Shown here one piece after another: positions 44,954 to 54,309 of a stretch of 64,000 nucleotides of DNA (position 1 is its first letter; the number at the start of each line of letters is the position of its first letter). The notes below the pieces were generated by a model. It was not told where the DNA came from. It searched no databases and saw only the letters and a program-made list of their open reading frames with translations. The position numbers were made by a program, and so were the translations under genes. Source of the DNA: Devosia sp. XK-2 (GTDB lineage: Bacteria > Pseudomonadota > Alphaproteobacteria > Rhizobiales > Devosiaceae); NCBI RefSeq assembly GCF_037113415.1, contig NZ_CP146608.1, positions 454,501-518,500 of the forward strand. The letters are read 5' to 3'.

Positions 44954-45336
44954 GGGACAAATCCGGGTACTGATACGCTGTCCCTTCAGCATCCACCCGA
45001 ATGGTAAATACTTGGCAAACATCGTCGTAGAGGTCGATTGTCCATCGGTTTTCAGGAGCCGGAGAATAGAACCCATTCGCGCAGTGATCGGCTGACCCAA
45101 GCGGCCGCGTTAAGGTGCGGTCATTACGAAGAAATGGAGGGGGCGGTCTTTAGTTAGACTTGTATCTATTTATATAAATCAGCGCTTACCAGAAAAATAC
45201 CGATCCTCGGCAGTCGAGCGGACGCCACAGCAATTAACGCTATTTCAACCTGTGGTGGCTAGCGTCAGCTCATGTTCGACGTGTGACGTGGTCCGACGCT
45301 GCGGTCACTTAAGGACGTGTCAAAAGGAGCCTGGGA
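44954..45336. promoter_or_regulatory. 383-base divergent intergenic region upstream of flp
   Basis: No gene found. It holds an AT-rich perfect palindrome ATTTATATAAAT at 45168-45179, unusual in this GC-rich sequence, and TTAA-N7-TCAA at 45234-45248, which is one mismatch from the CtrA box. AAAGGAG at 45323-45329 is the flp ribosome site. The region probably contains the flp promoter and a long leader, plus the promoter of the CpaC-N-domain gene on the other strand. Confidence 0.45.
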
Positions 45337-45543
45337 ATGAAAATTTTCGCACGTTTCGCGCAGGATGAGTCGGGCGCGACTGCAATCGAGTACGGCCTGA
45401 TCGCCGCGCTCATCTCCGTTGGTATTATTCTGGCGGCAACGACGCTGGGTGGCAACCTCGGAACCCTGTTCAACAATATCGCCAACACGCTGAACGTGAC
45501 CGTTCCGAATAGCGGTGGCGGCACCACCACCACCACGCCGTAA
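45337..45543 (+). CDS. flp: Flp/Fap-type major pilin
   Basis: 68 residues. The class III prepilin signal is clear: ESGATAIEYGLIAALISVGIIL, with processing after Gly and the conserved Glu-Tyr (E+5, Y+6), then a hydrophobic helix. The mature pilin would be about 55 residues and ends with an unusual Gly-Gly-Gly-Thr-rich tail. A strong ribosome site precedes it. A perfect terminator follows at 45564, so flp is transcribed mainly alone at high level, as is usual for major pilins. Confidence 0.95.
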   Translation: MKIFARFAQDESGATAIEYGLIAALISVGIILAATTLGGNLGTLFNNIANTLNVTVPNSGGGTTTTTP

Positions 45544-45563
45544 TAGCGCGGCACAGTTCGACG

Positions 45564-45602
45564 AAAAGGGGAAGGCGCAAGCCTTCCCCTTTTCTGTTTT
45601 TT
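45564..45602 (+). terminator. Rho-independent terminator of flp
   Basis: AAAAGGGGAAGGC and GCCTTCCCCTTTT form a perfect 13-bp stem with a GCAA tetraloop, followed by a run of T (45597-45602). It lies 21 bases after the flp stop and before cpaA, so read-through gives the rest of the pilus operon. Confidence 0.95.
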
Positions 45603-45656
45603 AAGACCGCCAACGCATAATCGAAACCCAACTTCGCCTGGTCGGGGATTGGTCAC

Positions 45657-46157
45657 ATGCTCTATATCGCTCTTTTATTCTTTCCGCTGGCCATGGCCTT
45701 TGCGGCCTCTTCCGATCTCTTGACCATGCGCATCTCCAACAAGCTCGTCCTGCTTCTGGCCGCCGGCTTTGTGGCTATGGCACTCATCGTCGAATTGCCG
45801 CTGCAGCAATTTGCCATGCATGTGCTTTGTGCCTTTATCGTTCTGGTCGTGGCCTTCGCCATGTTCGCCCTGCGCTGGATCGGCGGCGGCGACGCCAAAC
45901 TGGCCGCGGCCACCACGCTCTGGCTCGGTTTCGGCCTCACCTTGCCCTATCTGTTCTATACCGGCTTGTTTGGTGGAGCGCTGACCTTGCTCATTCTGGC
46001 GCTGCGCCGTGTGCCGCTCACCCCGTTCATGGCGCGGTTCGCATGGCTCAATCGCCTGCGCGATCCCAAACAGGGCGTTCCCTATGGCATTGCCATGGCG
46101 CTTGCCGGTCTTATGACCTATTCCCACACCGTTATCTTCGAGCGCCTCACCGCCTGA
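45657..46157 (+). CDS. cpaA: Prepilin peptidase CpaA/TadV
   Basis: 166 residues, five to six hydrophobic segments, A24A aspartic prepilin peptidase. The essential Asp motif G-x-G-D is in RWIGGGDAKLAAA, and the first Asp is in AASSDLLTMRISN near the N-terminus. It cleaves and would mature Flp and the TadE pseudopilins at the inner membrane. It lies between the flp terminator and cpaB. Confidence 0.93.
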   Translation: MLYIALLFFPLAMAFAASSDLLTMRISNKLVLLLAAGFVAMALIVELPLQQFAMHVLCAFIVLVVAFAMFALRWIGGGDAKLAAATTLWLGFGLTLPYLFYTGLFGGALTLLILALRRVPLTPFMARFAWLNRLRDPKQGVPYGIAMALAGLMTYSHTVIFERLTA

Positions 46158-46284
46158 TCAGCAAGTTGCCATCCGGTTTCGAGCGAGCGCCTGCGAAATA
46201 AACGCGGGCGCTTTTTTTGTATTCGTGGCGCATTTGCAAAACGCGAGCTTTCATAACTCGTTAACGCCTTTTGCAAAGCCCTGA

Positions 46285-46299
46285 TTAACTAAACTTTGA
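46285..46299. promoter_or_regulatory. CtrA-like box upstream of cpaB
   Basis: TTAA-N7-TTGA, one mismatch from TTAA-N7-TTAA, 66-80 bases ahead of the cpaB ATG. A second TTAA lies at 46261. Suggests an internal promoter for the cpaB-to-tadC genes. Regulator assignment is inferred. Confidence 0.4.
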
Positions 46300-46364
46300 C
46301 CCTTTGCTTCCATAGTTCAGCCGGTGGAAATGGGCATTTTGCCCGCGTATTACCGGAGTGGGTC

Positions 46365-47267
46365 ATGAGACCGGCGCGTATTGTCCTGATATTGGTGGCC
46401 CTGGTGGCCGGATCGCTGGCGGCCTTCCTGGTAACGCGCGGCAATCGGACCCCTGCTCCCACCGCCGAGGTCAGGACCGAAGTTGTGCAGGAAGCCAAGA
46501 CCCGGATTCTGGTCGCCAGAACGCCGATCGGCGTGGGCGAGCGGCTCGGCATCGACCGCGTGGAGTGGCAGGATTGGCCCGAAGGGGCCCTGCGCCCCGA
46601 ATATGTCACTGTTTCGGCCATGCCCGATGCGCCCACGCAATTGACGGGCGCAGTGGCCCGCTTTGAATTTTTCCCCGGCGAGCCCATCCGCGAGGCCAAG
46701 CTGGTCCGTACCAAACAGGGCTATCTTTCGGCCGTCCTGGCCCCGGGCAAGCGCGGCGTGTCGGTCACCGTGTCCGCAGCCTCCAGCGCCGGCGGCTTCG
46801 TCGTGCCCAATGACCATGTCGATGTGCTGCTCACCACCTCGAGCGCAATGGGGCAGCGCTCCGAGGTTATCCTCTCCAATGTGCGCGTGCTTGCCCTGGG
46901 CAAGCGCCTGGGTGAAATGGGCGCGAGCGGCGGCGACGAAACCGGTTCCGCACCCAGCCCGACACCGACCACATTCGATGCCACCACCATCGCCACGCTC
47001 GAGCTTGATCCGGCCCAGGCCGAAACGCTGGTCAACGCCTCCACCCGGGGTCAGCTCAGCCTCACCTTGCGTTCGGTGCTCGATTTCAACCGCGCCGATG
47101 CGGGCACGGCCCGAGCCAATCAGGCCGTGCGGCTGATCCGCTATGGCAAGGAGCAAAGCGTCATGGCCGGCAGCACCATGTCTGCCGATGCGACCGATAC
47201 AACCAATATGCCGGAAATTTCCCCGGCTCTGGTGGCGCCAGAAGCGCCCCAGGTCCTGCCGCAATAG
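46365..47267 (+). CDS. cpaB: Flp pilus assembly protein CpaB (RcpC)
   Basis: 300 residues from the ATG at 46365. An N-terminal membrane anchor (MRPARIVLILVALVAGSLAAFLV) is followed by a SAF domain (ILVARTPIGVGERLGIDRVEWQDWPEGALRPEYV, then ARFEFFPGEPIREAKLV) and a CpaB C-terminal domain (VSVTVSAASSAGGFVVPNDHVDVLLT). CpaB is a periplasmic component of the Tad secretin complex. It is 10 bases before cpaC and co-transcribed with it. Confidence 0.94.
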   Translation: MRPARIVLILVALVAGSLAAFLVTRGNRTPAPTAEVRTEVVQEAKTRILVARTPIGVGERLGIDRVEWQDWPEGALRPEYVTVSAMPDAPTQLTGAVARFEFFPGEPIREAKLVRTKQGYLSAVLAPGKRGVSVTVSAASSAGGFVVPNDHVDVLLTTSSAMGQRSEVILSNVRVLALGKRLGEMGASGGDETGSAPSPTPTTFDATTIATLELDPAQAETLVNASTRGQLSLTLRSVLDFNRADAGTARANQAVRLIRYGKEQSVMAGSTMSADATDTTNMPEISPALVAPEAPQVLPQ

Positions 47268-47277
47268 GGGCGAGGTT

Positions 47278-48681
47278 ATGATAAATATGCCAACCGGATC
47301 GAGAGTGCGCGGCCTTGCCAGAACGGCAAGCGTCATCGGCCTTGCGGCGCTAATGGGCACGACCACATTCATGCCCCCGGCGCTGGCGCAATCGGGCCCG
47401 GCCCAATTGGCCATTGCCGCCTCCGCCTATGGTGCCACACGTTCGCTCGATGTCGAATTGAACAAGTCGGTGATTGTCGATCTGCCCGCCGGAGTAGCCG
47501 AAGTCATCGTCTCGCAGCCCAATGTGGCCGCCGCCATCATGCGTTCCCGCACCCGGGCCATCATTCAGGGTGTCACCGGCGGCAATACCAATGTTTTTTT
47601 CCTCGATGACAATGGCCGCACCATCCAGGTGCTGGATCTGCGGGTCATCGAGCAGCCGTCGCAGGTCGGCAATGCCCTGGAGGATGCGCTGGCCAGAATT
47701 ATTCCCGGCTCTCGCATCAATGTTGAATCGGTCACCCTGGGCGGCGCGACCAATCGTGTGGTTCTCACCGGCTCTGTGCCCTCCGCCGAAGACCGGGACC
47801 GCGCCCAGGCTGTGGCTGTGCAATTTGCCGGTGGCCCCGAAAATGTCGCCAATATCATCGACGTGGCCGGCGCCCAGCAGGTCATGCTGCAGGTCACCGT
47901 GTCCGAGGTGCGCCGCGATATTGCCAAGCAACTCGGCATCAACCTCTCCGGTTCGGCAACCCTTGGCAATGTCAGCCTCGGTTTCAACAGCACACAGACA
48001 GACCTGACCAATGGCCTGTCTGCCGGTTATGCCGGTGCCGACCTGCAGATCAATGCAGCCATCCGCGCGCTTGAGGATCGGGGCGCCGTCCATGTCCTGG
48101 CGCAACCGGTGCTGACCGCCATTTCCGGTCAGACCGCCGATTTCCTGGCCGGTGGCGAATTGCCCTATACCGAAATCGTGGACAATGTCCGCCAGACCAC
48201 CTGGAAACCCTATGGTGTCGAGCTCGAATTCACGCCGGTCATCAAGTCCAATGGCCTGATCGGCCTCTCCGTCAACACCGCCGTGTCCGAGCCGCAGGCC
48301 GATGGCTCGATCTCCAAGCGCCAGGCCGTTACCTCGGTCGAACTGGGTGCGGGGCAGACCCTGGCCATTGGTGGCCTGCTCGATCGGCGGACGACATCCA
48401 CCATCAGCCAGATTCCGGGCCTGGGCAATATTCCCATCCTGGGCGCCCTGTTCCGGTCGCGCGACTATCAGAACCTGGAAACCGAAATGGTCATTCTGGT
48501 CACGCCCTATCTGGTCAGCCCCAGTCCAGCCAATGCCATCACCCTGCCGACCGACACCTCGCTTCCTGCCACTGATGCCGAGGGCATTTTTCTCGGCGCC
48601 ATCGAACGGCAGTACGGTGTCGGCCAGACCGGCAGTTTCCGGGGCGGGTTTTCCGGCTCGGTCGGTTTCGTTCTGGATTGA
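47278..48681 (+). CDS. cpaC: Tad outer-membrane secretin CpaC (RcpA)
   Basis: 467 residues from the ATG at 47278. A signal peptide (ASVIGLAALMGTTTFMPPALAQ) precedes the N-terminal pilus-assembly domain (SLDVELNKSVIVDLPAGVAEVIVSQPNVA), a BON-like repeat (NRVVLTGSVPSAEDRDRAQ), and the secretin core (VMLQVTVSEVRRDIAKQLGI, then GQTADFLAGGELPY, with closing ETEMVILVTPYLVSP). It forms the outer-membrane channel for the Flp pilus. It is followed 24 bases later by cpaE. Confidence 0.95.
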   Translation: MINMPTGSRVRGLARTASVIGLAALMGTTTFMPPALAQSGPAQLAIAASAYGATRSLDVELNKSVIVDLPAGVAEVIVSQPNVAAAIMRSRTRAIIQGVTGGNTNVFFLDDNGRTIQVLDLRVIEQPSQVGNALEDALARIIPGSRINVESVTLGGATNRVVLTGSVPSAEDRDRAQAVAVQFAGGPENVANIIDVAGAQQVMLQVTVSEVRRDIAKQLGINLSGSATLGNVSLGFNSTQTDLTNGLSAGYAGADLQINAAIRALEDRGAVHVLAQPVLTAISGQTADFLAGGELPYTEIVDNVRQTTWKPYGVELEFTPVIKSNGLIGLSVNTAVSEPQADGSISKRQAVTSVELGAGQTLAIGGLLDRRTTSTISQIPGLGNIPILGALFRSRDYQNLETEMVILVTPYLVSPSPANAITLPTDTSLPATDAEGIFLGAIERQYGVGQTGSFRGGFSGSVGFVLD

Positions 48682-48705
48682 TCGCGGATCAGGAGAGCGT
48701 TTGTC

Positions 48706-49980
48706 ATGAGTTTCCTTACCCCTGAGCAGCCCGCAATGGCCGAAGAAGCGGCCGCCGAAATCGCCTCGGGCGCCCGCCTTGTGCCGCGCATCACCATCCA
48801 GGCCTTCTGCGAGCATTCCCAGACCGCCCAATTGGTCGAAAGCGCCATGCATGACCGGCGCATGTCCAAGGTGGCCCTGACCACGCATAATGGCGGCATC
48901 GATGGCGCGGTCGAGACCTATAAGTCCAATCCCACGCCCAATCTGATCATTGTCGAAACCACTCTGTCTCCGGCAGAGATACCCGAGGCGCTGGAAAAGC
49001 TGGCCGAGGTCTGCGACGCCTCGACCCGGGTCATCGTCCTTGGTCACGTCAACGACGTGCTGCTCTATCGCGAGCTGATCCGCTCGGGCATTTCCGAATA
49101 TGTCGTATTGCCGACCACCTCGGCCGAAATCGTCACCTCGATTACCGAGCTTTATGCGGCCGAAGGCGCTGCCCCTATCGGGCGGACAATCGGTTTCATC
49201 TCGGCCAAGGGCGGTGCGGGCAGTTCCACCATTGCCCACAATGTGTCCTGGGCCATTGCCACCAGCCTCCGGCAGGATTGCCTGATCGTCGACATGGACC
49301 TGGCCTTCGGCACGGCCGGGCTCAATTTCAACCAGGACCCGCCGCACGGCCTGGCCGACGCGGTTCTGGCCAATCAGAAGGTCGACCAGACTATGCTCGA
49401 CCGCCTGATGAGCAAGGCGGCCAATCACATCAACCTGCTCACGGCGCCCGCCACCCTCGATCACACCTGGGATTTCGAGGAACGCGACTTCGAACAGGTC
49501 ATCGAGATCTGCCAGAAAAGCGTGCCGGTCATCGTGCTCGACATTCCCCATGGCTGGACCAGCTGGACCCGCCAGACCCTGGCCTCGATCGACGATGTCG
49601 TCATTGTTGCCGAGCCCGACCTGGCCAATCTGCGCAATGCCAAAAATCTGGCAGATGCCATCAAGTCCATGCGCCCCACCGATGGCGCCCCCAGCCTGGT
49701 CCTGAACAAGCTGGGCGTTCCGCGCCGGCCCGAGATCGCCGCGGGTGAATTCGCGGCCTCGGTGGAATGCGAGTTGATCGGTCAGATCGGCTTTGACGCC
49801 CAGCTTTTCGGCACTGCGGCCAATAATGGGCAGATGATTGCCGAGGTCGCCGCCAACAACAAGGTCAACGACACATATCGCGCCATTGGCATGCAGGTCA
49901 CTGGCCGGCAGGTCAGCCACGGCGTTGCGAAATCGGGAAGCCTGTTAAAGCTCCCGTCTCTATTCAAGAAACGGGCCTGA
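48706..49980 (+). CDS. cpaE: CpaE/TadZ pilus localisation ATPase (ParA/MinD-like)
   Basis: 424 residues. An N-terminal receiver-like domain (VALTTHNGGIDGAVETYKSNPTPNLIIVET) lacks an obvious phosphoacceptor. It is followed by a MinD/ParA-type ATPase with a deviant Walker A KGGAGSST at residues 168-175 and DCLIVDMDLAFGTAGLNFN as the switch/Walker A' region. CpaE/TadZ proteins direct the Tad apparatus to a cell pole. It ends 38 bases before cpaF. Presence beside a podJ-like gene in the same chromosome region fits polar pili. Confidence 0.94.
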   Translation: MSFLTPEQPAMAEEAAAEIASGARLVPRITIQAFCEHSQTAQLVESAMHDRRMSKVALTTHNGGIDGAVETYKSNPTPNLIIVETTLSPAEIPEALEKLAEVCDASTRVIVLGHVNDVLLYRELIRSGISEYVVLPTTSAEIVTSITELYAAEGAAPIGRTIGFISAKGGAGSSTIAHNVSWAIATSLRQDCLIVDMDLAFGTAGLNFNQDPPHGLADAVLANQKVDQTMLDRLMSKAANHINLLTAPATLDHTWDFEERDFEQVIEICQKSVPVIVLDIPHGWTSWTRQTLASIDDVVIVAEPDLANLRNAKNLADAIKSMRPTDGAPSLVLNKLGVPRRPEIAAGEFAASVECELIGQIGFDAQLFGTAANNGQMIAEVAANNKVNDTYRAIGMQVTGRQVSHGVAKSGSLLKLPSLFKKRA

Positions 49981-50018
49981 TCGAAGGCGGGGCAGGGACC
50001 AGGAACGGTAGGTAATTG

Positions 50019-51512
50019 ATGTTTGGGAAGCGCACGACTTTCGGAGGCAATACGCCGGGACTGAGCGAGCCGCCACGGCCGGTCGCCAGTCCGCCGCCTG
50101 CCGCCACGCCCACCCCGCCGCAGCGCCGCTCCAATGACGGCGACGGCATGGGCGCGCGCATGCGCACCACCGACGAAGTGCTCGATGTCCGCGCCCCCGC
50201 CGACGCCCAGCGCGCCAAGGAATATTTCCAGACCAAATCGGCCATCTTCAACGCGCTGATCGACTCGATCGATCTGAGCCAGCTCGCCACTATGGAGAGT
50301 CAGGCTGCGCGAGAGGAAATCCGCGACATCGTCGCCGAAATCATCGCGCTCAAGTCCATCGTCATGTCCATTTCCGAGCAGGAAGATCTGCTTGAGGACA
50401 TCTGTAACGACGTGCTCGGCTATGGCCCGCTCGAACCCTTGCTGGCCCGCGACGACATTGCCGATATCATGGTGAACGGGTCGCAGAAGTGCTACATCGA
50501 AGTGGGTGGTAAGGTACGCCTCACCAATGTGCGCTTCCGTGACGACGCGCACCTGATGAATGTGTGTCAGCGCATCGTTTCCCAGGTCGGCCGCCGGGTC
50601 GATGAAGGCTCGCCCATCTGCGACGCCCGCCTGCCCGACGGCTCCCGTGTCAACGTCATCGCCCCGCCCCTGGCCATCGATGGCGCTGCGCTCACCATCC
50701 GTAAGTTCAAGAAGGACAAGCTGACCCTCCAGCAGCTGGTCAAATACAATTCTATTTCGCCCGAAGGGGCCGAGGTGCTGCGCATTTTGGGTCGCGTGCG
50801 CGCCAATGTGCTGATCTCGGGCGGTACCGGTTCGGGCAAGACGACGCTGCTCAACTGCCTGACTGCCTTCATCGAAAAGGACGAGCGCGTCATCACCTGT
50901 GAAGACTCGGCCGAACTCCAGCTCCAGCAGCCTCACGTGGTGCGCCTGGAAACCCGCCCGCCCAATCTGGAGGGTGAAGGCGAGATCACCATGCGCGATC
51001 TCATCAAGAACTGCCTGCGTATGCGTCCCGAACGCATCATCGTGGGCGAAGTGCGTGGCCCCGAAGCCTTCGACCTCCTGCAGGCCATGAATACTGGCCA
51101 TGACGGCTCCATGGGCACCTTGCACGCCAACTCCCCGCGCGAGGCGCTGAGCCGTCTTGAATCCATGATCACCATGGGCGGCTATGCCCTGCCCAGCCGC
51201 ACCATCCGCGAAATGATCGTCTCTTCCATTGACGTCATCGTGCAGGCGGCGCGCCTGCGCGACGGCTCGCGCCGCATCACCCATATTTCCGAAGTGCTGG
51301 GCATGGAAGGCGATGTCATCGTCACCCAGGACGTCTTTCTCTATGACATCATGGGTGAAGACGCCAATGGCATGCTGGTCGGCCGGCATCGGTCCACGGG
51401 CATTACCAAGCCCCAATTCACCGAGCGCGCCCGCTACTTCAACGAAGAAGCCAACCTGGTCGAGGCGCTCGAAAAGGCCAATACCGAACAGCACGAGATA
51501 TTGGGCCGCTGA
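50019..51512 (+). CDS. cpaF: Tad secretion ATPase CpaF (TadA)
   Basis: 497 residues from the ATG at 50019. A variable Pro-rich N-terminus (about 1-70) leads into the T2SSE-type ATPase: Walker [14 protein letters not shown] at about 267-279, the Asp box [22 protein letters not shown], Walker B region [34 protein letters not shown] (Glu in GEVRG), and the His box. It powers pilus extension and, in some species, retraction. Length is normal. It is followed 2 bases later by tadB. Confidence 0.96.
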   Translation: MFGKRTTFGGNTPGLSEPPRPVASPPPAATPTPPQRRSNDGDGMGARMRTTDEVLDVRAPADAQRAKEYFQTKSAIFNALIDSIDLSQLATMESQAAREEIRDIVAEIIALKSIVMSISEQEDLLEDICNDVLGYGPLEPLLARDDIADIMVNGSQKCYIEVGGKVRLTNVRFRDDAHLMNVCQRIVSQVGRRVDEGSPICDARLPDGSRVNVIAPPLAIDGAALTIRKFKKDKLTLQQLVKYNSISPEGAEVLRILGRVRANVLISGGTGSGKTTLLNCLTAFIEKDERVITCEDSAELQLQQPHVVRLETRPPNLEGEGEITMRDLIKNCLRMRPERIIVGEVRGPEAFDLLQAMNTGHDGSMGTLHANSPREALSRLESMITMGGYALPSRTIREMIVSSIDVIVQAARLRDGSRRITHISEVLGMEGDVIVTQDVFLYDIMGEDANGMLVGRHRSTGITKPQFTERARYFNEEANLVEALEKANTEQHEILGR

Positions 51513-51514
51513 TC

Positions 51515-52489
51515 ATGACCACGCTCCTGCTCGTCGCGCTTTTCGTTGTCACCATCGGCGCCGCCGGCTTTGCTCTGGTGCCCTCGGCGCTGGGAAATAA
51601 GCGCGCCCAGCAGCGCATGAAGGCGTTCCGGGGCGATATCCGGGCCAATCGCCGCGAGGCCGATGCCAATCGCACCAGGGAAGACCGGCGCAAAAGCGTA
51701 CAAAAGGCGCTCAAGTCGCAGGCCGACGAGCTCAACGCCAAAAAGCGCCTGAGCCTGTCCGACATGATTTTTCAGGCCGGCATGACCATCAAGCCGGCCA
51801 CGTTCATTCGCAATAGCGTCATTTTCGGCGTGGGCCTGTTCGTCGTCCTGATCCTGGCGCAGGTGCCCTTCTATTTTGCCGGCATCTTCGCGCTTGCCGG
51901 CGGTTACCTGCTGCCTCGCATGTTCGTTTCGTACCGTCGCAAGCGGTACCAGGACCGGTTTCTCGATGAATTGCCCAATGCCATCGAAGCAATCGTGCGC
52001 GGCGTCAAGACGGGTCTGCCGCTCAACGATTCCATGCGCGTGGTGGCCAAGGATACCAAGGAGCCGGTGCGGTCCGAATTCGCGCGCGTGCTCGATCAGC
52101 AGAGCTTCGGCATGTCCATGACCGAGGCCGTGCAGGTGCTGCTCGATCGCGTGCCGCTGCCCGAGGTCAATTTCTTCGTGGTGGTGATCTCGGTTCAGCA
52201 GCAGGCCGGCGGCAATCTGTCCGAGGCCTTGGGCAACCTGGCCCGCGTGCTGCGCAACCGCAAGAAGATGAAGCAGAAGGTCAAGGCCATGTCCTCCGAG
52301 GCCAAGGCTTCGGCGAGCATTATCGGCTCGCTGCCCATCGTTGTGTCCATTCTGGTGTCGCTGGTCTCACCGAGCTATCTGGCGCCGCTGTTCTCCACGC
52401 CGGTGGGCAATATTTGTCTCGGGGTTGGCGTGGTCATGATGGCCACGGGCGTTTTCGTCATGAACCGCATGGTTCAGTTCGAAGTCTAG
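51515..52489 (+). CDS. tadB: Tad inner-membrane platform protein TadB
   Basis: 324 residues with an N-terminal transmembrane segment, two more near 95-135, a T2SSF domain (RFLDELPNAIEAIVRGVKTGLPLNDSMRVVAKDTKEPVRSEF onward), and C-terminal helices. It is one of two inner-membrane platform proteins of the Flp pilus machine. It starts 2 bases after cpaF and ends 12 bases before tadC. Confidence 0.94.
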   Translation: MTTLLLVALFVVTIGAAGFALVPSALGNKRAQQRMKAFRGDIRANRREADANRTREDRRKSVQKALKSQADELNAKKRLSLSDMIFQAGMTIKPATFIRNSVIFGVGLFVVLILAQVPFYFAGIFALAGGYLLPRMFVSYRRKRYQDRFLDELPNAIEAIVRGVKTGLPLNDSMRVVAKDTKEPVRSEFARVLDQQSFGMSMTEAVQVLLDRVPLPEVNFFVVVISVQQQAGGNLSEALGNLARVLRNRKKMKQKVKAMSSEAKASASIIGSLPIVVSILVSLVSPSYLAPLFSTPVGNICLGVGVVMMATGVFVMNRMVQFEV

Positions 52490-52501
52490 GAGGCTGGCGT
52501 C

Positions 52502-53512
52502 GTGAATCTTGTCGAGCTTCTGACCCAGCGCGAATTTCTCATCGCTGTCCTGGCGGCCGTTTCCGCTGCGGCGGTCGTGTTCACCTTCGGCTCGTCCCTG
52601 ATTGTCCGCCAGGACATGAAGAAGCGCATTCAGCGCGTTGCGGTCGAGCGCGACAAGATGCGGGCCGAGGAGATGGCGCGCTTGCGGGGCGGCGGCAATG
52701 TCGAGGGACGCGCCTCCATTCGGCGCGGCTCCGAAGCCAAGTCCTATATGAAGCGGGCCGTTGATCGCTTCGATCTCAAAAAGGCCTTTCAGGACGATAC
52801 CACGGTCGACAAGCTGGCCATGGCCGGTCTGCGCGGTCAGGGCGAGTTGACCAAATTCCTGTTTCAGCGCTTCAGCTATCCCATCGCTATCTTCGTCATT
52901 GCGGCCTTCTACACGCTGATCCTGTCGCCAGGCGATCGGCCGCTCTATCTCAATCTGGTCTATGCCATCGGCGCGGGCCTGCTCGGCGCCTATCTGCCGC
53001 TGCTGCTGCTCAAGAACAAGACCCAGAAACGCCAGACGTCGATCAAGCGCTCCTGGCCCGATTGTCTCGATCTCCTGCTGCTCTGCGTGGAAGCGGGCAT
53101 GTCCATGGAACACGCCTTCAAGCGCGTCGCCAAGGAAATCGGCGCCCAGTCTGCCGAACTGGCAGAAGAATTGACGCTGACGACCGCCGAACTGTCCTTC
53201 CTCGAAGATCGGACCCGCGCCTACGAAAATCTCGGCCGCCGCACCGGCCTGGACGGCGTCAAATCAGTGATGACGGCGCTGATCCAGGCCGACCGCTACG
53301 GCACCTCGGTGGGTCAAGCCCTGCGCGTCATGGCCGAGGAAGGCCGTGAGGCCCGCATGATGGACGCCGAAAAGAAGGCCGCATCGCTCCCGCCAAAACT
53401 CACCGTGCCGTTGATCCTGTTCTTCCTGCCGGTGCTGTTCATCGTCATTCTCTCCCCGGCCATGATCCAGGTCTTCTCCGGCTCCGTAGCTTCGACGGTG
53501 AGTGGAGGCTAA
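52502..53512 (+). CDS. tadC: Tad inner-membrane platform protein TadC
   Basis: 336 residues from a GTG at 52502 with AGGAGG 10-15 bases upstream. The layout mirrors TadB: N-terminal helix, two central helices (FSYPIAIFVIAAFYTLIL; LVYAIGAGLLGAYLPLLLL), and a T2SSF domain (RSWPDCLDLLLLCVEAGMSMEHAFKRVAKEIGAQSAELAEEL), then C-terminal helix LTVPLILFFLPVLFIVIL. It is the last plus-strand pilus gene; tadD lies 2 kb further on the other strand. Confidence 0.94.
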   Translation: MNLVELLTQREFLIAVLAAVSAAAVVFTFGSSLIVRQDMKKRIQRVAVERDKMRAEEMARLRGGGNVEGRASIRRGSEAKSYMKRAVDRFDLKKAFQDDTTVDKLAMAGLRGQGELTKFLFQRFSYPIAIFVIAAFYTLILSPGDRPLYLNLVYAIGAGLLGAYLPLLLLKNKTQKRQTSIKRSWPDCLDLLLLCVEAGMSMEHAFKRVAKEIGAQSAELAEELTLTTAELSFLEDRTRAYENLGRRTGLDGVKSVMTALIQADRYGTSVGQALRVMAEEGREARMMDAEKKAASLPPKLTVPLILFFLPVLFIVILSPAMIQVFSGSVASTVSGG

Positions 53513-53580
53513 GGCCGGTCAGTCATCGCGATTTGACCAACCGTCTTCCCAAGGCGATCAGCGCGCCGCCCTTGGGCGCT

Positions 53581-54015
53581 TCACAATTCCTGTGCTAGCC
53601 CGATCAGCAGCCCTTCATGGCCGCGGATATAGCAGAGCCGATAAGTCTCGCCATATTGGACGATATCGCCGACCAATTGCGCCCCTTGGTCGCCCAGGCG
53701 CGCCAGCGTTTCATCGATATCGTCCACGGTGAACATGACGCGCAGATAGCCCAGTGCATTGACCGGAGCGGTCCGGTGATCGGCCTCGACGGGCGGGTCG
53801 ATGAAGCGGGAAAGCTCCAGCCGGCTATGGCCGTCGGGCGTGGACATCATGGCGACCTCGACATGCTGGTCGCCCAGGCCGGTAACGCGGCCGGCCCATT
53901 CCCCCTTGATCGTGGCCTGCCCCTCAAGGTTGAGGCCCAGCGCGCGAAAGAAGGCGACTGCGCCCTCGAGATCGGCAACCACAATGCCCATATTGTCCAT
54001 GCGCTTGATGGCCAT
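53581..54015 (-). CDS. VOC family protein (glyoxalase-like)
   Basis: 144 residues from the ATG at 54015. It shows the paired VOC modules: RMDNMGIVVADLEGAVAFFRALGLNL, then a middle with HVEVAMMSTPDGHSRLELSRF, and LRVMFTVDDIDETLARLGDQGAQLVGDIVQYGETYRLCYIRGHEGLLIGLAQEL with a final Glu ligand. Likely a metal-dependent glyoxalase or ring-cleavage-type enzyme of unknown substrate. It converges with tadC and is the first of three non-pilus genes inserted between tadC and tadD. Confidence 0.87.
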   Translation of the reverse strand: MAIKRMDNMGIVVADLEGAVAFFRALGLNLEGQATIKGEWAGRVTGLGDQHVEVAMMSTPDGHSRLELSRFIDPPVEADHRTAPVNALGYLRVMFTVDDIDETLARLGDQGAQLVGDIVQYGETYRLCYIRGHEGLLIGLAQEL

Positions 54016-54309
54016 GACTGCGTCCTCTCGATGCTGGTTGGTGTCGCGTTCACTTTGGCGCAACATCCATCATCTGTCATCCCGCTCACCGGTCAGTCTC
54101 GAAGGGTGGGGGAGGGGGTGGCAAGCAGGCTGGCAGCTTTCATCCAGGGCACTCCATCTGTGGACGTTTAGCGCAGGCAACAAGCCACCCTCGAGATTCG
54201 GGTGCTGCGGCAAGCTTTGAGCTTCGCCAGCCGGCATTCGCTGGGCTCGATAGCTTCAAGTCGGCAGGTCGTGCTCGCTTATGCAGGGGCAAAGCGAGGC
54301 GATGCAGAC

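Noticed and set aside
47350..49920. 856-codon minus-strand frame
   Set aside because: Spans parts of cpaC and cpaE in antisense; both plus-strand genes are certain from motifs and operon order.
53548..53576. CCCAAG/CTTGGG inverted repeat after tadC as a terminator
   Set aside because: Arms are only six bases with a 17-base loop and no T-run follows; too weak to call.
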